A stretch of 64,000 nt of DNA from JADJOY01 sp016713535 [NCBI: Deltaproteobacteria bacterium] (lineage in GTDB: Bacteria; JADJOY01). The stretch is taken from positions 1 to 64,000 of the forward strand of contig JADJOY010000030.1 in the NCBI GenBank assembly GCA_016713535.1, written 5' to 3'. The notes beneath the pieces were generated by a model. That model worked only from the letters and a program-made list of their open reading frames with translations. It was not told the origin of the DNA and ran no database searches. Within the stretch, counting starts at the first letter, position 1, and each line of letters opens with the position of its first letter. Shown one piece after another: positions 52,204 through 64,000 of this stretch. Made by a program: the position numbers and the translations under genes.

Positions 52204-53497
52204 GGCTCGTGAATCTCCGATCGCCGAGTATCTGCGAAAGCAGCGAGGTTTCCGACCCCGGCTCGCAGCGCCTCCGACTCCGGACACTCGCCTGGTGGTG
52301 GTCGTCCCGTGCAAGGACGAGCCGGCCCTGGGCGAGACGCTCGCCTCTCTCTGCCGGACGACGCCACCTCCGCGCTTCGCCGAGGTGATCGTGGTGGTGA
52401 ACGCCTCGACCGCGGACCCAGACGCGGTGCGCGCGCGAAGCGCGGCGAACGCCGCCGAGGCGCGCGCCGTCGCTCGCGCCCGCGGCGCCGCGGCGCCGGT
52501 GCTCCACGTGATCGAGGAGCTCGAGCTCGAGCCCCGCCACGCCGGCGTCGGGCTGGCGCGGAAGCTCGGCATGGACGAGGCCGCCGCGCGCCTCGATGCG
52601 GTCGGCGCGGCCCGCGGCGGCGTGATCGTGTGCCTGGACGCGGACTGCACCGTGGCGCCGACCTACCTCGCGGAGATCGCCGCCTGGTTCGAGCGCCACC
52701 CGCGCGCCGACGCCGCGTCGATCGCGTTCGAGCACGACCTCGAGTCCGTCGTCGAGCCTCGTCACCGGGCCGGCATCGCCGGCTACGAGCTCTTCCTGCG
52801 CTGCCACGTCCACGGACTGCGACTCGCCGGACACCCGAGCGCCATCCACACCATCGGATCGAGCATGGCGGTGCGCGCCGAGACGTACGCGATCCACGGC
52901 GGCATGAACCGCCGCAAGGCGGGCGAGGACTTCTACTTCCTGCAGAAGCTCGTCGAGCACGGCGCGGTGGGCACGATCCGCTCGACCACCGTGTTCCCGT
53001 CGCCACGGGTTTCGGACCGCGTGCCGTTCGGCACCGGCCGCGCGATCGGCGACTGGCTCGCGGGCGACGAGGCCGAGTTCCTCGCCTATGACGCGCGGGT
53101 GTATTCGATGCTCGGTGAGCTGGTCGCGCGGATCGAGCGATGGTGGGGCGCACGGCAGGCCGATCCGCTCGACGGGCTCCCGGCCGTCGTCGTCGATTTC
53201 CTCGTGGCGGAGGGCTTTCCCGAGGCGCTCGGCGGGATGTTCGCGAACGCGACCACGCTCGCGAGCTTCCGCGCGCGCTTCCTCGCGTGGCTGAGCCCGT
53301 TTCGCGCCCTCAAGCTCGTCCACCACCTCACGCGCGAGCACCTCCCGAGGCGGCCCGTCACCGAGACCGCCGCGGCGCTCGCGGCGAGCGCCCGGCCGGG
53401 CGGAGGCGACCCGCCCCTGGTTGCTGTGGGCGTCGAGCCGTGGTTGGAGTGGTTCCGGCGGATCGACCGCGAGGCGCCAGGCGAGGAGGATCGATGA
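52202..53497 (+). CDS. GT2-family glycosyltransferase
   Basis: 431 residues. GT-A fold: LVVVVPCKDEPALGETLASL at the N-terminus, VIVVVNASTAD, and the nucleotide-sugar DxD-type motif VIVCLDADCTVAP. Downstream GSSMAVRAETYAIHGGM and AGEDFYFLQKL give the (Q/R)xxRW-like acceptor region. No membrane helix is obvious. It transfers a sugar to an unknown acceptor. The start overlaps the miaE start; ATGA overlap with the cupin gene. Confidence 0.82.
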   Translation: MARESPIAEYLRKQRGFRPRLAAPPTPDTRLVVVVPCKDEPALGETLASLCRTTPPPRFAEVIVVVNASTADPDAVRARSAANAAEARAVARARGAAAPVLHVIEELELEPRHAGVGLARKLGMDEAAARLDAVGAARGGVIVCLDADCTVAPTYLAEIAAWFERHPRADAASIAFEHDLESVVEPRHRAGIAGYELFLRCHVHGLRLAGHPSAIHTIGSSMAVRAETYAIHGGMNRRKAGEDFYFLQKLVEHGAVGTIRSTTVFPSPRVSDRVPFGTGRAIGDWLAGDEAEFLAYDARVYSMLGELVARIERWWGARQADPLDGLPAVVVDFLVAEGFPEALGGMFANATTLASFRARFLAWLSPFRALKLVHHLTREHLPRRPVTETAAALAASARPGGGDPPLVAVGVEPWLEWFRRIDREAPGEEDR

Positions 53498-54006
53498 GCG
53501 AGCGACCACCCTTCATCAAGCACTGGCGCGAGATCCAGGACGCCGACGCCTGGAGCTATCCCGGTAGCGACGAGCTGCACAGCATCGGCTCGCCCTTCGG
53601 ACGTGCCTTCGGCCTGGCCCGCATCGGCATCCACCACGAGGTGCTGCCGCCGGGGCGACGGCTCTCGTATCCCCACGCCGAGAGCACCGAGGACGAGTTC
53701 GTGTACGTGCTCGAAGGCGCGGTCGACGCGTGGATCGACGGCGAGACCTACCGCCTCGAGCCCGGCGACGCGGTCGGCTTCCCGGCGGGGACCGGGATCT
53801 GCCACACGTTCATCAACGACGGCGACGTGCCGGCGCGGCTGCTCGTCGTCGGCGATCGGACCCGCCCCGACAACCAGCTGGTCTACCCGGTCAACCCGGA
53901 GCGCAAGGCGCAGATCGGCGACCAGTGGTGGAGCCATGCCCCCGAGCGCCCGCGCGGCCCACACGACGGGCTGCCGGCGGCGCGGCGCGGCCGGACCGAG
54001 CCCTGA
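53494..54006 (+). CDS. Cupin-domain protein
   Basis: 170 residues. A single cupin barrel: motif 1 SYPHAESTEDEFVYVLEG (His and Glu metal ligands) and motif 2 PGDAVGFPAGTGICHTFIND (His). Such small cupins act as mannose-6-phosphate-isomerase-like or dioxygenase-like enzymes. ATG with GAGGAGG-like site, overlapping the glycosyltransferase stop, so a sugar-related role is reasonable. Confidence 0.8.
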   Translation: MSERPPFIKHWREIQDADAWSYPGSDELHSIGSPFGRAFGLARIGIHHEVLPPGRRLSYPHAESTEDEFVYVLEGAVDAWIDGETYRLEPGDAVGFPAGTGICHTFINDGDVPARLLVVGDRTRPDNQLVYPVNPERKAQIGDQWWSHAPERPRGPHDGLPAARRGRTEP

Positions 54007-54217
54007 TCTGCGCAGCAGCTCGGCCAGCGCTTGGCTGGTCGACGCCGCGCCAGCGGCTCGCGCCGAACGGCCTCGCTCGCGGGGTCCTCGGTGTTGCGCC
54101 ACTCACCGCCGCACGCGTAGCATCGAAATTAGGGCGCGACGTAATCGTTCGTTCCTAATGTTGTTCGGCGGCGTGGCCGGTCGAACCGGCTGGCCCGGGG
54201 GCTGGGGGTCGAAGGGG

Positions 54218-57200
54218 ATGATGGCGGGAGAGGTGTGCCCGCAGGGCGGGTCCGTCCGCCGGGTTGCTTGCTCGCTTCGCTCGCTCGGGCTCGCGGTCGT
54301 CGTCGCGGGCTTCGCATGGGCTTCACTGGCGGGCACCGCGCTGGCGCAGAGCGGGCCGGTGTTCGTGCCCGCGGGTGCGCCCACGGCGGGTAGTGCGGCC
54401 TCCCCGGCTGCCGTGCTGGAGGTGCCGATCGCGCTCGACCTCACGTCGCTCGCGGCGGGCAGCCCGTCGGTGGTGCTGTCACGGGTCGACGGCACGACGT
54501 ACAAGGCGACGCGCACCGGCTTCGAGGCGCGCGGCGCGGGCAGCTTCGTGTGGCGCGGGCGCAGCGATGCCGCTTCCGGCGCGTCGGAGGGTGACGTCAC
54601 GCTGACCGTGAAGAACGGGTTGCTGGCTGGTCTCATCACGCTTGAGGACGAGGTCTACGAGGTCCAGCCGCGCGGCGGGAGCCACCGGCTGCTCAAGCTG
54701 GACCAGTCTCGATTTCCACCGTGCGGCACCCACGATGGAGACGGCGTACACGCCGATCCGATCCCGGGCCGGCCGCTACCGGACGTCGCCGCCGGTGACG
54801 TCTCGGGGAGCGCCATCTCCCAGATCGACGTGATGGCGGTCTACACACCGCAGGCGCAAGCGGGGGCCGGCGGCCAGGCGAGCATCGAGGCGACGATCCA
54901 GTCGGCGGTCGACGTGGCGAATACGTCGTTCACGGCGAGCGGCATCGACGCCCACTTCAACCTCGTCCACACGGCGCTCGTGAGCCACAACGACTCCGCC
55001 AACACCGGCACCGACCTCGCGTGGGTGGCCGGAGACCCTGACGGTGAAGGCGCTGCGCAACCAGCACTACGCCGACCTCGTGGCCTTGGTGGTCGAGAGC
55101 GGCGGCTCGGGCGTGTGCGGGCAGGCCTACGTGCAGCGCTCGATCTCGTCGGGCTTCTCCGAGTCCGCGTACCAGGTGACCGTGCGCTCGTGCGCCGTGG
55201 GCAACATCTCGTACGCCCACGAGCACGGCCACAACCTGGGCTTCGAGCACAACCCCGAGAACGGCATCTCGCCGCCGAGCTCGGCGTCCTACGTGTGGTC
55301 CTACGGCCACTACGTGAACGGCTCGTTCCGCACCGTGATGTCGTACGCGGACCCGTGCACGTCCGGCTGCACGCGAGTGCAGCGGTTCTCGAACCCCGGC
55401 ATCTCGTTCAACGGATTCCCCACCGGGATCGCCGACCAGCGCGACAACCACCGCACCGGCAACATCTCGGCACCGATCGCGGCGGGCTTCCGCGTGCCGG
55501 GGTTGGACACGGACGGGGACGGTATCGAGGACGTGCACGACAACTGCCCGACCACGCCCAACTCCGATCAGCACGACTCCGATGGAGACGGGCTCGGGGA
55601 CGCGTGTGACCTCAACGTCGACCAGATCGCGAAGCTCTTTCCCAGCGACTTTGCATCGAGCGATTCGTTCGGTCGCAGTATCGGAATCGACGGTTCCACG
55701 GCGATCATCGGCTCGCCCAACGACGACGACCAGGGCGCGGAGTCTGGGTCCGCCTATGCGTTCGTCTGGAACGGCTCGTCGTGGCAGCAGCAAGCCAAGC
55801 TGTTGCCGTCCGTTGGCGCGGCCGGGATCTTCTGGGGCAAGACCGTCGGCTTGAGCGGTGATTCGGCCGCGATCGGCGATTACGGCGGCGCAGCGGCTCA
55901 CGTGCTGCGCCGGACGGGCTCGACCTGGAATCAGGAGGCGGTGCTGACCGGTCCAGTCCCGCGCTTCGGGTCGTGGGTGGCGATCGACGGTGATTCGATG
56001 GCGGTGGCCGCCCCCGATTTCACGACCGGGGTCTCGGAGAAGGTCTACGTGTACGAGCGAGGGGGCTCGGCGTGGACGCTCAAGCAGACGCTGGACACCG
56101 CCGTCGCCTCCCCAAACGGGGGCTTCCTCGCCATGCAGGACTCGCTTCTCGCCGTCGGCATCTACGATTCAGGCTCACAGGTCAGGGTGTACAAGAAAGA
56201 GCTGAGCGGCAGCTGGTCCTTCCAGGCGACGCTCGCCCCATCGGACGGCGGGGTCGGAAGCTCGTTCGGTCAGACGATCACGCTGTCGCCCACCACGATC
56301 GTGGTGGGAGCGCCGAGTCATGGCAGCCCCGGGGCCAGCGCCGGAGCTGCCTACGTGTACGACTGGAACGGGTCCGCGTGGCTCCAGAGCCAGAAGATCC
56401 AGTCGTTCGACATCGCCGCTGGTGACAACTTCGGAAAGAGCGTTTCGTTACAGGGCACGTTTCTCGCCGTGTCTGCACCGGGTGACAACAGCTCGAGCGG
56501 GTCGGTCTATCTCTTCCGGCGAAGCGGCGGATCGTTCGTCTTCTACGCCAAGGTCACCCCGGCCGATGCGGCGACGTCGAAGTACTTCGGCGGCAGTGTC
56601 GCGACCGACGGGCCCTGGCTGCTCGTGGGCGCCGACGGGGACGATCAGAAGGGCTTGAATGCGGGTGCAGCGTACGTGTTCTCGATGCCGCCCCTGGACG
56701 GCGACGGTGACGGAGTTCCCGACAGCACGGACAACTGCCCGACGGTCGCGAACCCCGGCCAGCAGGACGTGGACAGCGACGGAGTCGGTGACGCCTGTGA
56801 CACCTGCACCGACGTCGATCACGACGGGTACGGGAACCCGGCCTCGGCGAGCTGCGCTCATCCGGAAGCGGACTGCAACGACGACGACCCGAACGTGAAT
56901 CCCGGCCACGCCGAGGTCGCGGGCAACGGCATCGACGACGACTGCAACGCGACGACGCTCGACTGCGTGGACGGCGACGGTGACGCCTACTCGGTCTCGG
57001 GCGGCGTGTGCGGCGCGGTCGACTGCAACGACGCGAACGGCCAGGTGAACCCGGGCCACGCGGAAGTCGCGGGGAACGGCCTCGACGACGACTGCAGCGC
57101 CGCCACGCCGGACTGCGTGGACGGCGACGGCGACGGTTCCTCGGTGAGCGGCGGGGTGTGCGGCGCCATCGACTGCAACGACTCGCTTCCGAGCGTGCAC

Positions 57201-57938
57201 CCCGGAGCGACCGAGGTCTGCAACCAGACCGACGACGACTGCGACGGCTCGATCGACGAGGGCGTCACGACCCCGTTCTACCGGGACGCCGACGGCGACA
57301 CCTACGGCAACGCGGCGATCACGGTGCAGGCATGCTCGGCGCCGAGCGGCTACGGTGCGAACAACACCGACTGCAACGACGGCAACCCCGCGGTCAACCC
57401 GGGCCACGCCGAGGTCCCCGGCAACGGCGTCGACGACGACTGCAACGCGGCCACGACCGACTGCCTCGATGGCGACGGCGACGGCTACTCGCCCTCGGGG
57501 GGTAGCTGCGGTCCGGTCGACTGCAACGACGGCAACTCCAACGTGAACCCCGGCCATGCCGAGGTTTACGGCAACGGCGTGAACGACGACTGCAACGCCG
57601 CGACGCCGGACTGCGTCGACGCCGACAGCGACGGCTACTCGGCTTCGGGTGGCGTGTGCGGTGCGGTCGACTGTGTCGACTCGAACGCGAACGTGAACCC
57701 GGGCAAGACCGAGGTCCCGGGCAACGGCCTCGACGACGACTGCAACGCCGGCACGAGTGACTGCAAGGACCTCGACGGCGACGGCTATGGCAACCCGGGC
57801 TCGGCGCAGTGCGCGCACCCGGAGGCCGACTGCAACGACGCGAGCGCCGCGGTCCATCCCGGCGCGACCGAGATCCCGAGCAACGGCATCGACGACGACT
57901 GCAACGCCGCGACACCGGGCGGGTGCTCGGCGCCGTGA
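54218..57938 (+). CDS. Secreted reprolysin-like metalloprotease with TSP3, FG-GAP and MopE-type repeats (one frameshift)
   Basis: About 1239 residues after removing one base. Signal peptide LGLAVVVAGFAWASLAGTALAQ. Pro-region to about 200. M12-type zinc protease domain with AHEHGHNLGFEH (HExxHxxGxxH) and the Met-turn TVMSYADPC. Then a thrombospondin type-3 pair (DTDGDGIEDVHDNCP), a seven-unit FG-GAP-like propeller (about 460-815), another TSP3 pair, and seven cysteine-rich units of the form DCNDxxPxVxPG..E..NGxDDDCN, as in the MopE-like putative metal-binding motif. The frame breaks at about 55030-55040; one C too many in gagaccctgacg fits (GDLTVKALRN). Extracellular, calcium-dependent. Confidence 0.87.
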
Positions 57939-57985
57939 CATGCACGGCCTGGCGATGAGTCGCTGACCGGCGCTCGTGGCTTTCT

Positions 57986-58021
57986 CACGGGGGTGGCACC
58001 GATCCGGGTGCCGCCCCCGTG
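57986..58021 (+). terminator. Terminator-like hairpin after the metalloprotease
   Basis: CACGGGGGTGGCACC pairs with GGTGCCGCCCCCGTG across a short GATCCG loop (one G-U pair). It lies 48 bp after the stop and 37 bp before the MFS start. No clear U-tract. Confidence 0.6.
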
Positions 58022-58057
58022 GTATCTCCTGACGACCGCGCACGTCCGGAGGGCCCG

Positions 58058-59290
58058 ATGACCATCGCCGTCGCCGCGCAGCAGGCTGACGATCGCCCGT
58101 TTCCGCTCAAGATCTTCCTGTTCGCGTTCTTCGGCTGGACGTTCGACTTTTACGACCTGGTGCTGCTCGGGTTCCTGAAGGAGCACGTCGGCCACGACCT
58201 GCACCTCACTCACAGCGCCGAGGCGTGGATGCTCGGCGTGGCGCTCGGTACCTCGGGGCTGGGCGGCATCGTCGCGGGCGCGCTGGCCGACCGGATCGGC
58301 AAGCGCACCATGCTCGCGAGCACGATCCTGCTCTACTCGCTCGGCTCGCTCGTGGCGGGCCTCGCGCCCAACATCACGGTGTTCCTGATCGGCCGCGGGC
58401 TGGTGGGGCTCGGGGTCGGTGGCGAGTGGGCGATCGGGCACGCGCTGGTGGCCGAGGCGATCGGCAACCACATGCGCGGGCGCGGCTCGGCGCTGCTGCA
58501 ATCAGGCGAGCCGGTCGGTGTCGCGCTCGCCGCGGTGGCCGGGTACCTGATCACCCCGCTGGTCGGCTGGCGGTGGGTGATGATCGGCTCGAGCGCCACC
58601 GCGTTGCTGGCGCTCGCGGCGCGTCGCTCGATGCACCTGCCCGACGAGCCGGCGGCGGAGAAGGCCTCGTGGAGCATGGTGCGACGGGCGGGGATCGGCC
58701 GCAGGATGCTCGCGGCGTGGGTGCTCGGCGTGTTCAAGCTCGGCACCTACTGGACCTGCTACACGTGGCTCCCCGGGTTCCTCCTCAAGGAGATGAACCA
58801 GGGTGTGGGGAGGAGCTTCGCGTGGGTGCTCACCGCCCAGATCGGGCAGTTGAGCGGGATGCTGCTCTTCGGTCAGGCCTCGGATCGGATCGGCCGCCGT
58901 CCCTCCTTCACGATCTTCTCCCTGATCACCGCCGTCGCGATCGGGTTGCTGGCGTTTCGGTGCGAGGTGCTCTCCGCCACTCCGGTTCTCTTCTGGGGGA
59001 CGATGCTCATGCTCGGGTTGGGCTCGGGTTGCACCGCCGGCTTCGGCGCGTTGCTCGCCGAGCTCTTCCCGACCGAGGTGCGCGGGCTCGCCATGGGCAC
59101 CACCTACAACCTCGCGCGCTCGATCCAGGTGTTGGCACCCGTCATCGTGAGCTGGGCCGTCCTCCGCAACGGCCTGAGCGGGGGCCTCGGCGTCCCGCTG
59201 GTTCTCGCGCTGGCGACGGCCACCTGGGTCTGGGTGCTGCCGGAGACGCGCGGCATCGAGCTGCCGCGCCTCGCGCGCGAGGGCGATTGA
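58058..59290 (+). CDS. MFS transporter, metabolite:H+ symporter type
   Basis: 410 residues with 12 helices. It starts after a GGAGG site. GWTFDFYDLVLLGFL (helix 1, acidic residues), ALADRIGKRTMLA (loop 2-3 motif) and GQASDRIGRRPSF (loop 8-9 motif) mark the sugar/metabolite-H+ symporter group that includes sialate and carboxylate carriers. PTEVRGLAMGTTYNLAR is typical. Substrate unknown. Confidence 0.87.
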   Translation: MTIAVAAQQADDRPFPLKIFLFAFFGWTFDFYDLVLLGFLKEHVGHDLHLTHSAEAWMLGVALGTSGLGGIVAGALADRIGKRTMLASTILLYSLGSLVAGLAPNITVFLIGRGLVGLGVGGEWAIGHALVAEAIGNHMRGRGSALLQSGEPVGVALAAVAGYLITPLVGWRWVMIGSSATALLALAARRSMHLPDEPAAEKASWSMVRRAGIGRRMLAAWVLGVFKLGTYWTCYTWLPGFLLKEMNQGVGRSFAWVLTAQIGQLSGMLLFGQASDRIGRRPSFTIFSLITAVAIGLLAFRCEVLSATPVLFWGTMLMLGLGSGCTAGFGALLAELFPTEVRGLAMGTTYNLARSIQVLAPVIVSWAVLRNGLSGGLGVPLVLALATATWVWVLPETRGIELPRLAREGD

Positions 59291-59407
59291 ACCAGCGATG
59301 CGAAGGCCGATGAACGACCGTTTCCTCGTGGCCGCCTGGGCCGCTCGCGGCTGGTGACGGCGCCTGGGGTCATGACACTCGGGCGATCGCGGATCCGGAG
59401 CCTCGCG

Positions 59408-60199
59408 ATGAGCGCGCTCCGGATCGGTACGGCCACCTACGTGGGACTGCTCGCCTTCGTGGCGGTGAAGGCGAACGATGTGGTGTTCCCGGCACCGAGC
59501 TCGGACGATGGCCCGATCGTGAAGGGAGCCCGCGCGATCACGGCGCGCGCTGCGGATGGTCATCCGGTTCATGCGCTGGTGTTCGATCCACCCGACTCGA
59601 GAGCACCGGTGGTCGTCCAGTTCCACGGCAACGGCGAGGTCGTGGGCTGGAACCAGCCGCTCGGGCTCGAGCTGAAGCGTCGCGGTTTCGGAGCCGTGCT
59701 GGTCGAATACCGAGGGTACGGGAAGTCGACGGGCGTTCGTCCCAGCGAGGACGGCCTCTACGCCGACGCCGAAGCGGTGATCCAGTGGCTCCGCGCCGCC
59801 GGGGTCGGGCCAGGGCGGACGGTGTTGTGGGGCTTTTCGCTGGGAACCGGTGTTGCCGCCGAGATGGCCGCCCGCGGCGCGGGCAGCGCGCTCGTCCTTC
59901 AGGCGCCCTTCACGTCGGTCCCTGACGTCGCCAGCCGGGTCGCGTGGTTCTTACCGGTGCGGACGTTGGTGCGTGAGCGCTTCGACACGCTGAGCAAGGC
60001 CGCGCGGATCACGATTCCGACGCTGGTGATCCACGGCAGCGCCGATCCCGTCATCCCCTTCCGGATGGGGGAGGCGGTGTCGCGGGCGATCGCGGGAGCG
60101 AAGCTCGTGCGCGTACGGGGCGGTGGCCACGACTACACGTACGGCCGTGGCGGGTGGGTGTTCGACGAGATCGCTGCATTCGTGCGAGGCGGAGCGTGA
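59408..60199 (+). CDS. Alpha/beta hydrolase, BEM46/ABHD13-like
   Basis: 263 residues. The ATG at 59408 has GGAG seven bases upstream; earlier GTG/ATG starts (59354, 59372) exist without a site. One N-terminal membrane anchor (RIGTATYVGLLAFVAV). Core: VVVQFHGNGEVVGWN, VEYRGYGKSTG, nucleophile WGFSLGTGVAAEMA, acid Asp in IHGSADPVIPF, catalytic His in RGGGHDYTYG. A membrane-tethered serine hydrolase of unknown substrate. Confidence 0.83.
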   Translation: MSALRIGTATYVGLLAFVAVKANDVVFPAPSSDDGPIVKGARAITARAADGHPVHALVFDPPDSRAPVVVQFHGNGEVVGWNQPLGLELKRRGFGAVLVEYRGYGKSTGVRPSEDGLYADAEAVIQWLRAAGVGPGRTVLWGFSLGTGVAAEMAARGAGSALVLQAPFTSVPDVASRVAWFLPVRTLVRERFDTLSKAARITIPTLVIHGSADPVIPFRMGEAVSRAIAGAKLVRVRGGGHDYTYGRGGWVFDEIAAFVRGGA

Positions 60200-60221
60200 G
60201 CTCGCGCCGAGCGCCGCCGCG

Positions 60222-61709
60222 TCACCCGTCCCCCAACGACGTCCAGAGATGCAGCACTGCGTACGATCGCCATGGTCGCCACGCTTCGGAGAGCTTCTCG
60301 GCTTCGCGCGCGGTGACTCCGCCGAGGGCCTTGCGGACGGCGATGTCGGCGGCAGGGAAGGCGTCGGGCCAGCGCAGCGCGCGCATCGCGAGGTAGTGAG
60401 CGGTCCACGAGCCGATGCCGGGTAGCGCTTCCAGGGCGCGCAGGGTGTCGTCGAGGGGCGCGTGGCGATCGAGGACGAGCGACCCGTCCGTGACGCTGCG
60501 GGCGAGGGCGACGAGCGCCCGAGCGCGGGCACCGACGATGCCGAGGGACGCGATCTCGTCGACGCGGGCCCCGGCGAGACGAGCGGGCGCGGGAAAGAGC
60601 AGCGAGAGCGTCGGCCCGGACGGGTCGGTCGAGCCCGGGACCGGCGTGCCGAAGCGTGCGACCAGCCGGCCGGCGAGCGTGGTGGCCGCGCGCACCGTGA
60701 CCTGCTGGCCGAGGATCGCTCGGCAGGCGGCCTCGAACGGGTCGAAGGCACCCGGAACGCGCAGACCGGGGCGGCGCTCGATCAGCGGTCGAAGGCGTAG
60801 GTCGGCGCCGAGCACCTCGGCGATCGTGGTGGGGCTCGCGTCCAGATCGAAGAGCGAGCGCGATCGAGCGACGATCGCCATCAGCGAGCCCGCGAGCGAC
60901 GGCGACACGCTGACCCACAGCGCCCCCCGAGTCGGATCGTTTCGCACGGCGAGGGTGCCGGTCGCGTCGCCGAGGGTGACCGTGCGGCGGTAGGTGCCGT
61001 CCGCGACGAGCTCGACACCCGGGATCGCCCGTCCGGCGAGGAACGCGAGCATCGTCTCCCAGTCGAGCGGTGGGCGGTAGCCGAGGCGCAGCGCCAGCGT
61101 GCCCGGCTCGCCGGGATCGACGTGGGCAGCGTGGTCGCGGCGCAGCGACGACGGCGCCCGGCCGAAGCGCTGCCGGAAGAGCGCGTTGAAGCGGCGCACG
61201 CTGCCGAAGCCGCTCGCGAACGCGATCTGGGCGAGTCCCGCGTCACTGTCCTGGAGAAGCTGCTTGGCGAGCGCGAGGCGGCGGGTCTGGGCGAGCTCGA
61301 TCGGCGTCACGCCGAGGCGCGCTTCCATCGCGCGGCGCAGGTGGCGTCCGGTCACGCCGAGCCCCCGCGCGAGCTCGTCGACGGAGGCCCGGTTGAGGAA
61401 GCCCTCGTCGATGTGGCGTGACGCCTCGGCCACCAGTCGCGGGATGGACTCGAGCGGCGTGGTTCCTGGGGCGAGCTCGGGGCGGCAGCGGAAGCACGCG
61501 CGGAACCCGGCGCGCTCCGCCTCCGCGGGTGTCCGATAGAAGCTACAGCGATCGCGGCGAGGAGTGCGCGCGGTGCAGATCGGCCGGCAATAGATCCCGG
61601 TGGTCGAGACCGCGACGAAGAAGACGCCGTCGAAGCGGGCGTCGCGGGCGGTGAGCGCGCGATAGCAGTTCAGGGAGTCGAGGGTCACGCCGCCAGTATG
61701 CCGCGCCAC
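60222..61709 (-). CDS. alkA: Ada-type/AraC/AlkA fusion: DNA-3-methyladenine glycosylase II
   Basis: 495 residues in three parts. Residues about 15-85: Ada metal-binding domain, Cys ligands in GIYCRPICTAR and FRACFRCRPE, for methyl-phosphotriester acceptance. About 90-195: AraC-type double helix-turn-helix (IAFASGFGSVRRFNALFRQRFG). About 205-495: AlkA glycosylase with helix-hairpin-helix LEALPGIGSWTAHYLAM and the catalytic Asp in FPAADIAVRKAL. It senses and repairs alkylation damage and may activate its own gene. A GTG at 61688 is an alternative start. No methyltransferase domain is present. Confidence 0.92.
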   Translation of the reverse strand: MARHTGGVTLDSLNCYRALTARDARFDGVFFVAVSTTGIYCRPICTARTPRRDRCSFYRTPAEAERAGFRACFRCRPELAPGTTPLESIPRLVAEASRHIDEGFLNRASVDELARGLGVTGRHLRRAMEARLGVTPIELAQTRRLALAKQLLQDSDAGLAQIAFASGFGSVRRFNALFRQRFGRAPSSLRRDHAAHVDPGEPGTLALRLGYRPPLDWETMLAFLAGRAIPGVELVADGTYRRTVTLGDATGTLAVRNDPTRGALWVSVSPSLAGSLMAIVARSRSLFDLDASPTTIAEVLGADLRLRPLIERRPGLRVPGAFDPFEAACRAILGQQVTVRAATTLAGRLVARFGTPVPGSTDPSGPTLSLLFPAPARLAGARVDEIASLGIVGARARALVALARSVTDGSLVLDRHAPLDDTLRALEALPGIGSWTAHYLAMRALRWPDAFPAADIAVRKALGGVTAREAEKLSEAWRPWRSYAVLHLWTSLGDG

Positions 61710-61771
61710 CCGCGCGCCGCTGGCCGCTTTCGGACCTCGGCGTGGCCGGGGCGCGGAGCCCCGGTGACGGC

Positions 61772-63862
<2,091 letters not shown>

Positions 63863-63961
63863 GGAACTTCCTCGTGCGCCGCCGGGTCGCGACGAAATCG
63901 AGTCCCGGAAAACCGAATGATTCGGGAAGCCGGGCCTGGATAGGCTCGGGCCGATCGCAAA

Positions 63962-63983
63962 GCCCCGCACTGTAACGCGGGGC
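63962..63983 (-). terminator. Hairpin upstream of fusA
   Basis: GCCCCGC and GCGGGGC form a perfect 7-bp stem around actgtaac. On the minus strand it is followed by TTTG, so it may end a minus-strand transcript coming from beyond the window edge. Confidence 0.45.
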
Positions 63984-64000
63984 GCAAGTCGCGGCGACCC

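Overview
The window is a very GC-rich bacterial chromosome segment of about 64 kb. It is Gram-negative: it encodes LepB, lipobox lipoproteins and an outer-membrane beta-barrel. The lineage looks deltaproteobacterial in the broad sense (Myxococcota or a neighbour). Reasons for this are the mitochondrial/spd-type EF-G, the multi-domain secreted protease with TSP3 and MopE-like metal-binding repeats, FG-GAP lipoproteins, Pro/Ala-rich tails and the promoter style. No marker fixes the genus. Seven small indels in six otherwise well-formed genes, most at short homopolymers, suggest consensus errors rather than widespread gene decay.

Layout. 1-3270: secreted FG-GAP/VCBS lipoprotein and an edge-truncated partner. 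3440-5381: acyl-CoA synthetase remnant, a 211-bp tandem duplication, and lrgAB. 5420-12756: zinc alcohol dehydrogenase, hyuA-hyuB, HAD hydrolase, PilZ protein. 13108-18358: divergent murJ and glgA, then a GT-C-like membrane protein. 18406-21898: three-box operator, esterase lipoprotein, a nine-copy palindrome array, HAD phosphatase. 21895-26083: PDZ-containing sensor kinase and NtrC-type regulator. 26199-29250: PHB-depolymerase-like lipoprotein, HEAT protein, glutamate-cysteine ligase. 29923-37333: LepB, GT-C-like protein, ChbG/YdjC deacetylase, PrmA-RsmE, RDD protein. 37609-41550: ilvA, tRNA-Phe, and a hipBA toxin-antitoxin insert bounded by copies of the tRNA 3' end. 41664-48440: amine oxidase, SpeD, ApbE, then a nickel module (NikR and a CbiM-N-Q-O type ECF transporter). 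48575-50548: twelve and a half tandem copies of a roughly 160-bp structured repeat. 50769-63862: OMP, MiaE, GT2, cupin, metalloprotease, MFS transporter, BEM46 hydrolase, Ada-AlkA fusion, EF-G.

The most unusual content is non-coding. A family of modular palindromic units is present as two tandem arrays (12774-13097 and 48575-50548) and as dispersed whole or half units. Each full unit has outer arms GGAGGG/CCCTCC, two facing side hairpins, and inner arms CCGGCGATACG/CGTATCGCCGG, so single-stranded it could fold as a four-way junction. Side-hairpin sequences differ completely between loci yet stay self-complementary. A second palindromic family fills the convergent gap at 19680-21170, and a third sits both between genes and inside the 3' end of hyuB. 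Three 20-bp palindromes at exact 24-bp spacing form a probable operator upstream of the esterase at 18522.

Functionally the window mixes housekeeping genes (fusA, ilvA, prmA-rsmE, murJ, lepB, glgA, tRNA-Phe), nickel homeostasis, a two-component system and secreted hydrolases. Several genes (5420, 14734, 18522, 26199, 32254) have a -10-like hexamer only 5-9 nt before the start codon and no Shine-Dalgarno sequence, suggesting leaderless mRNAs.
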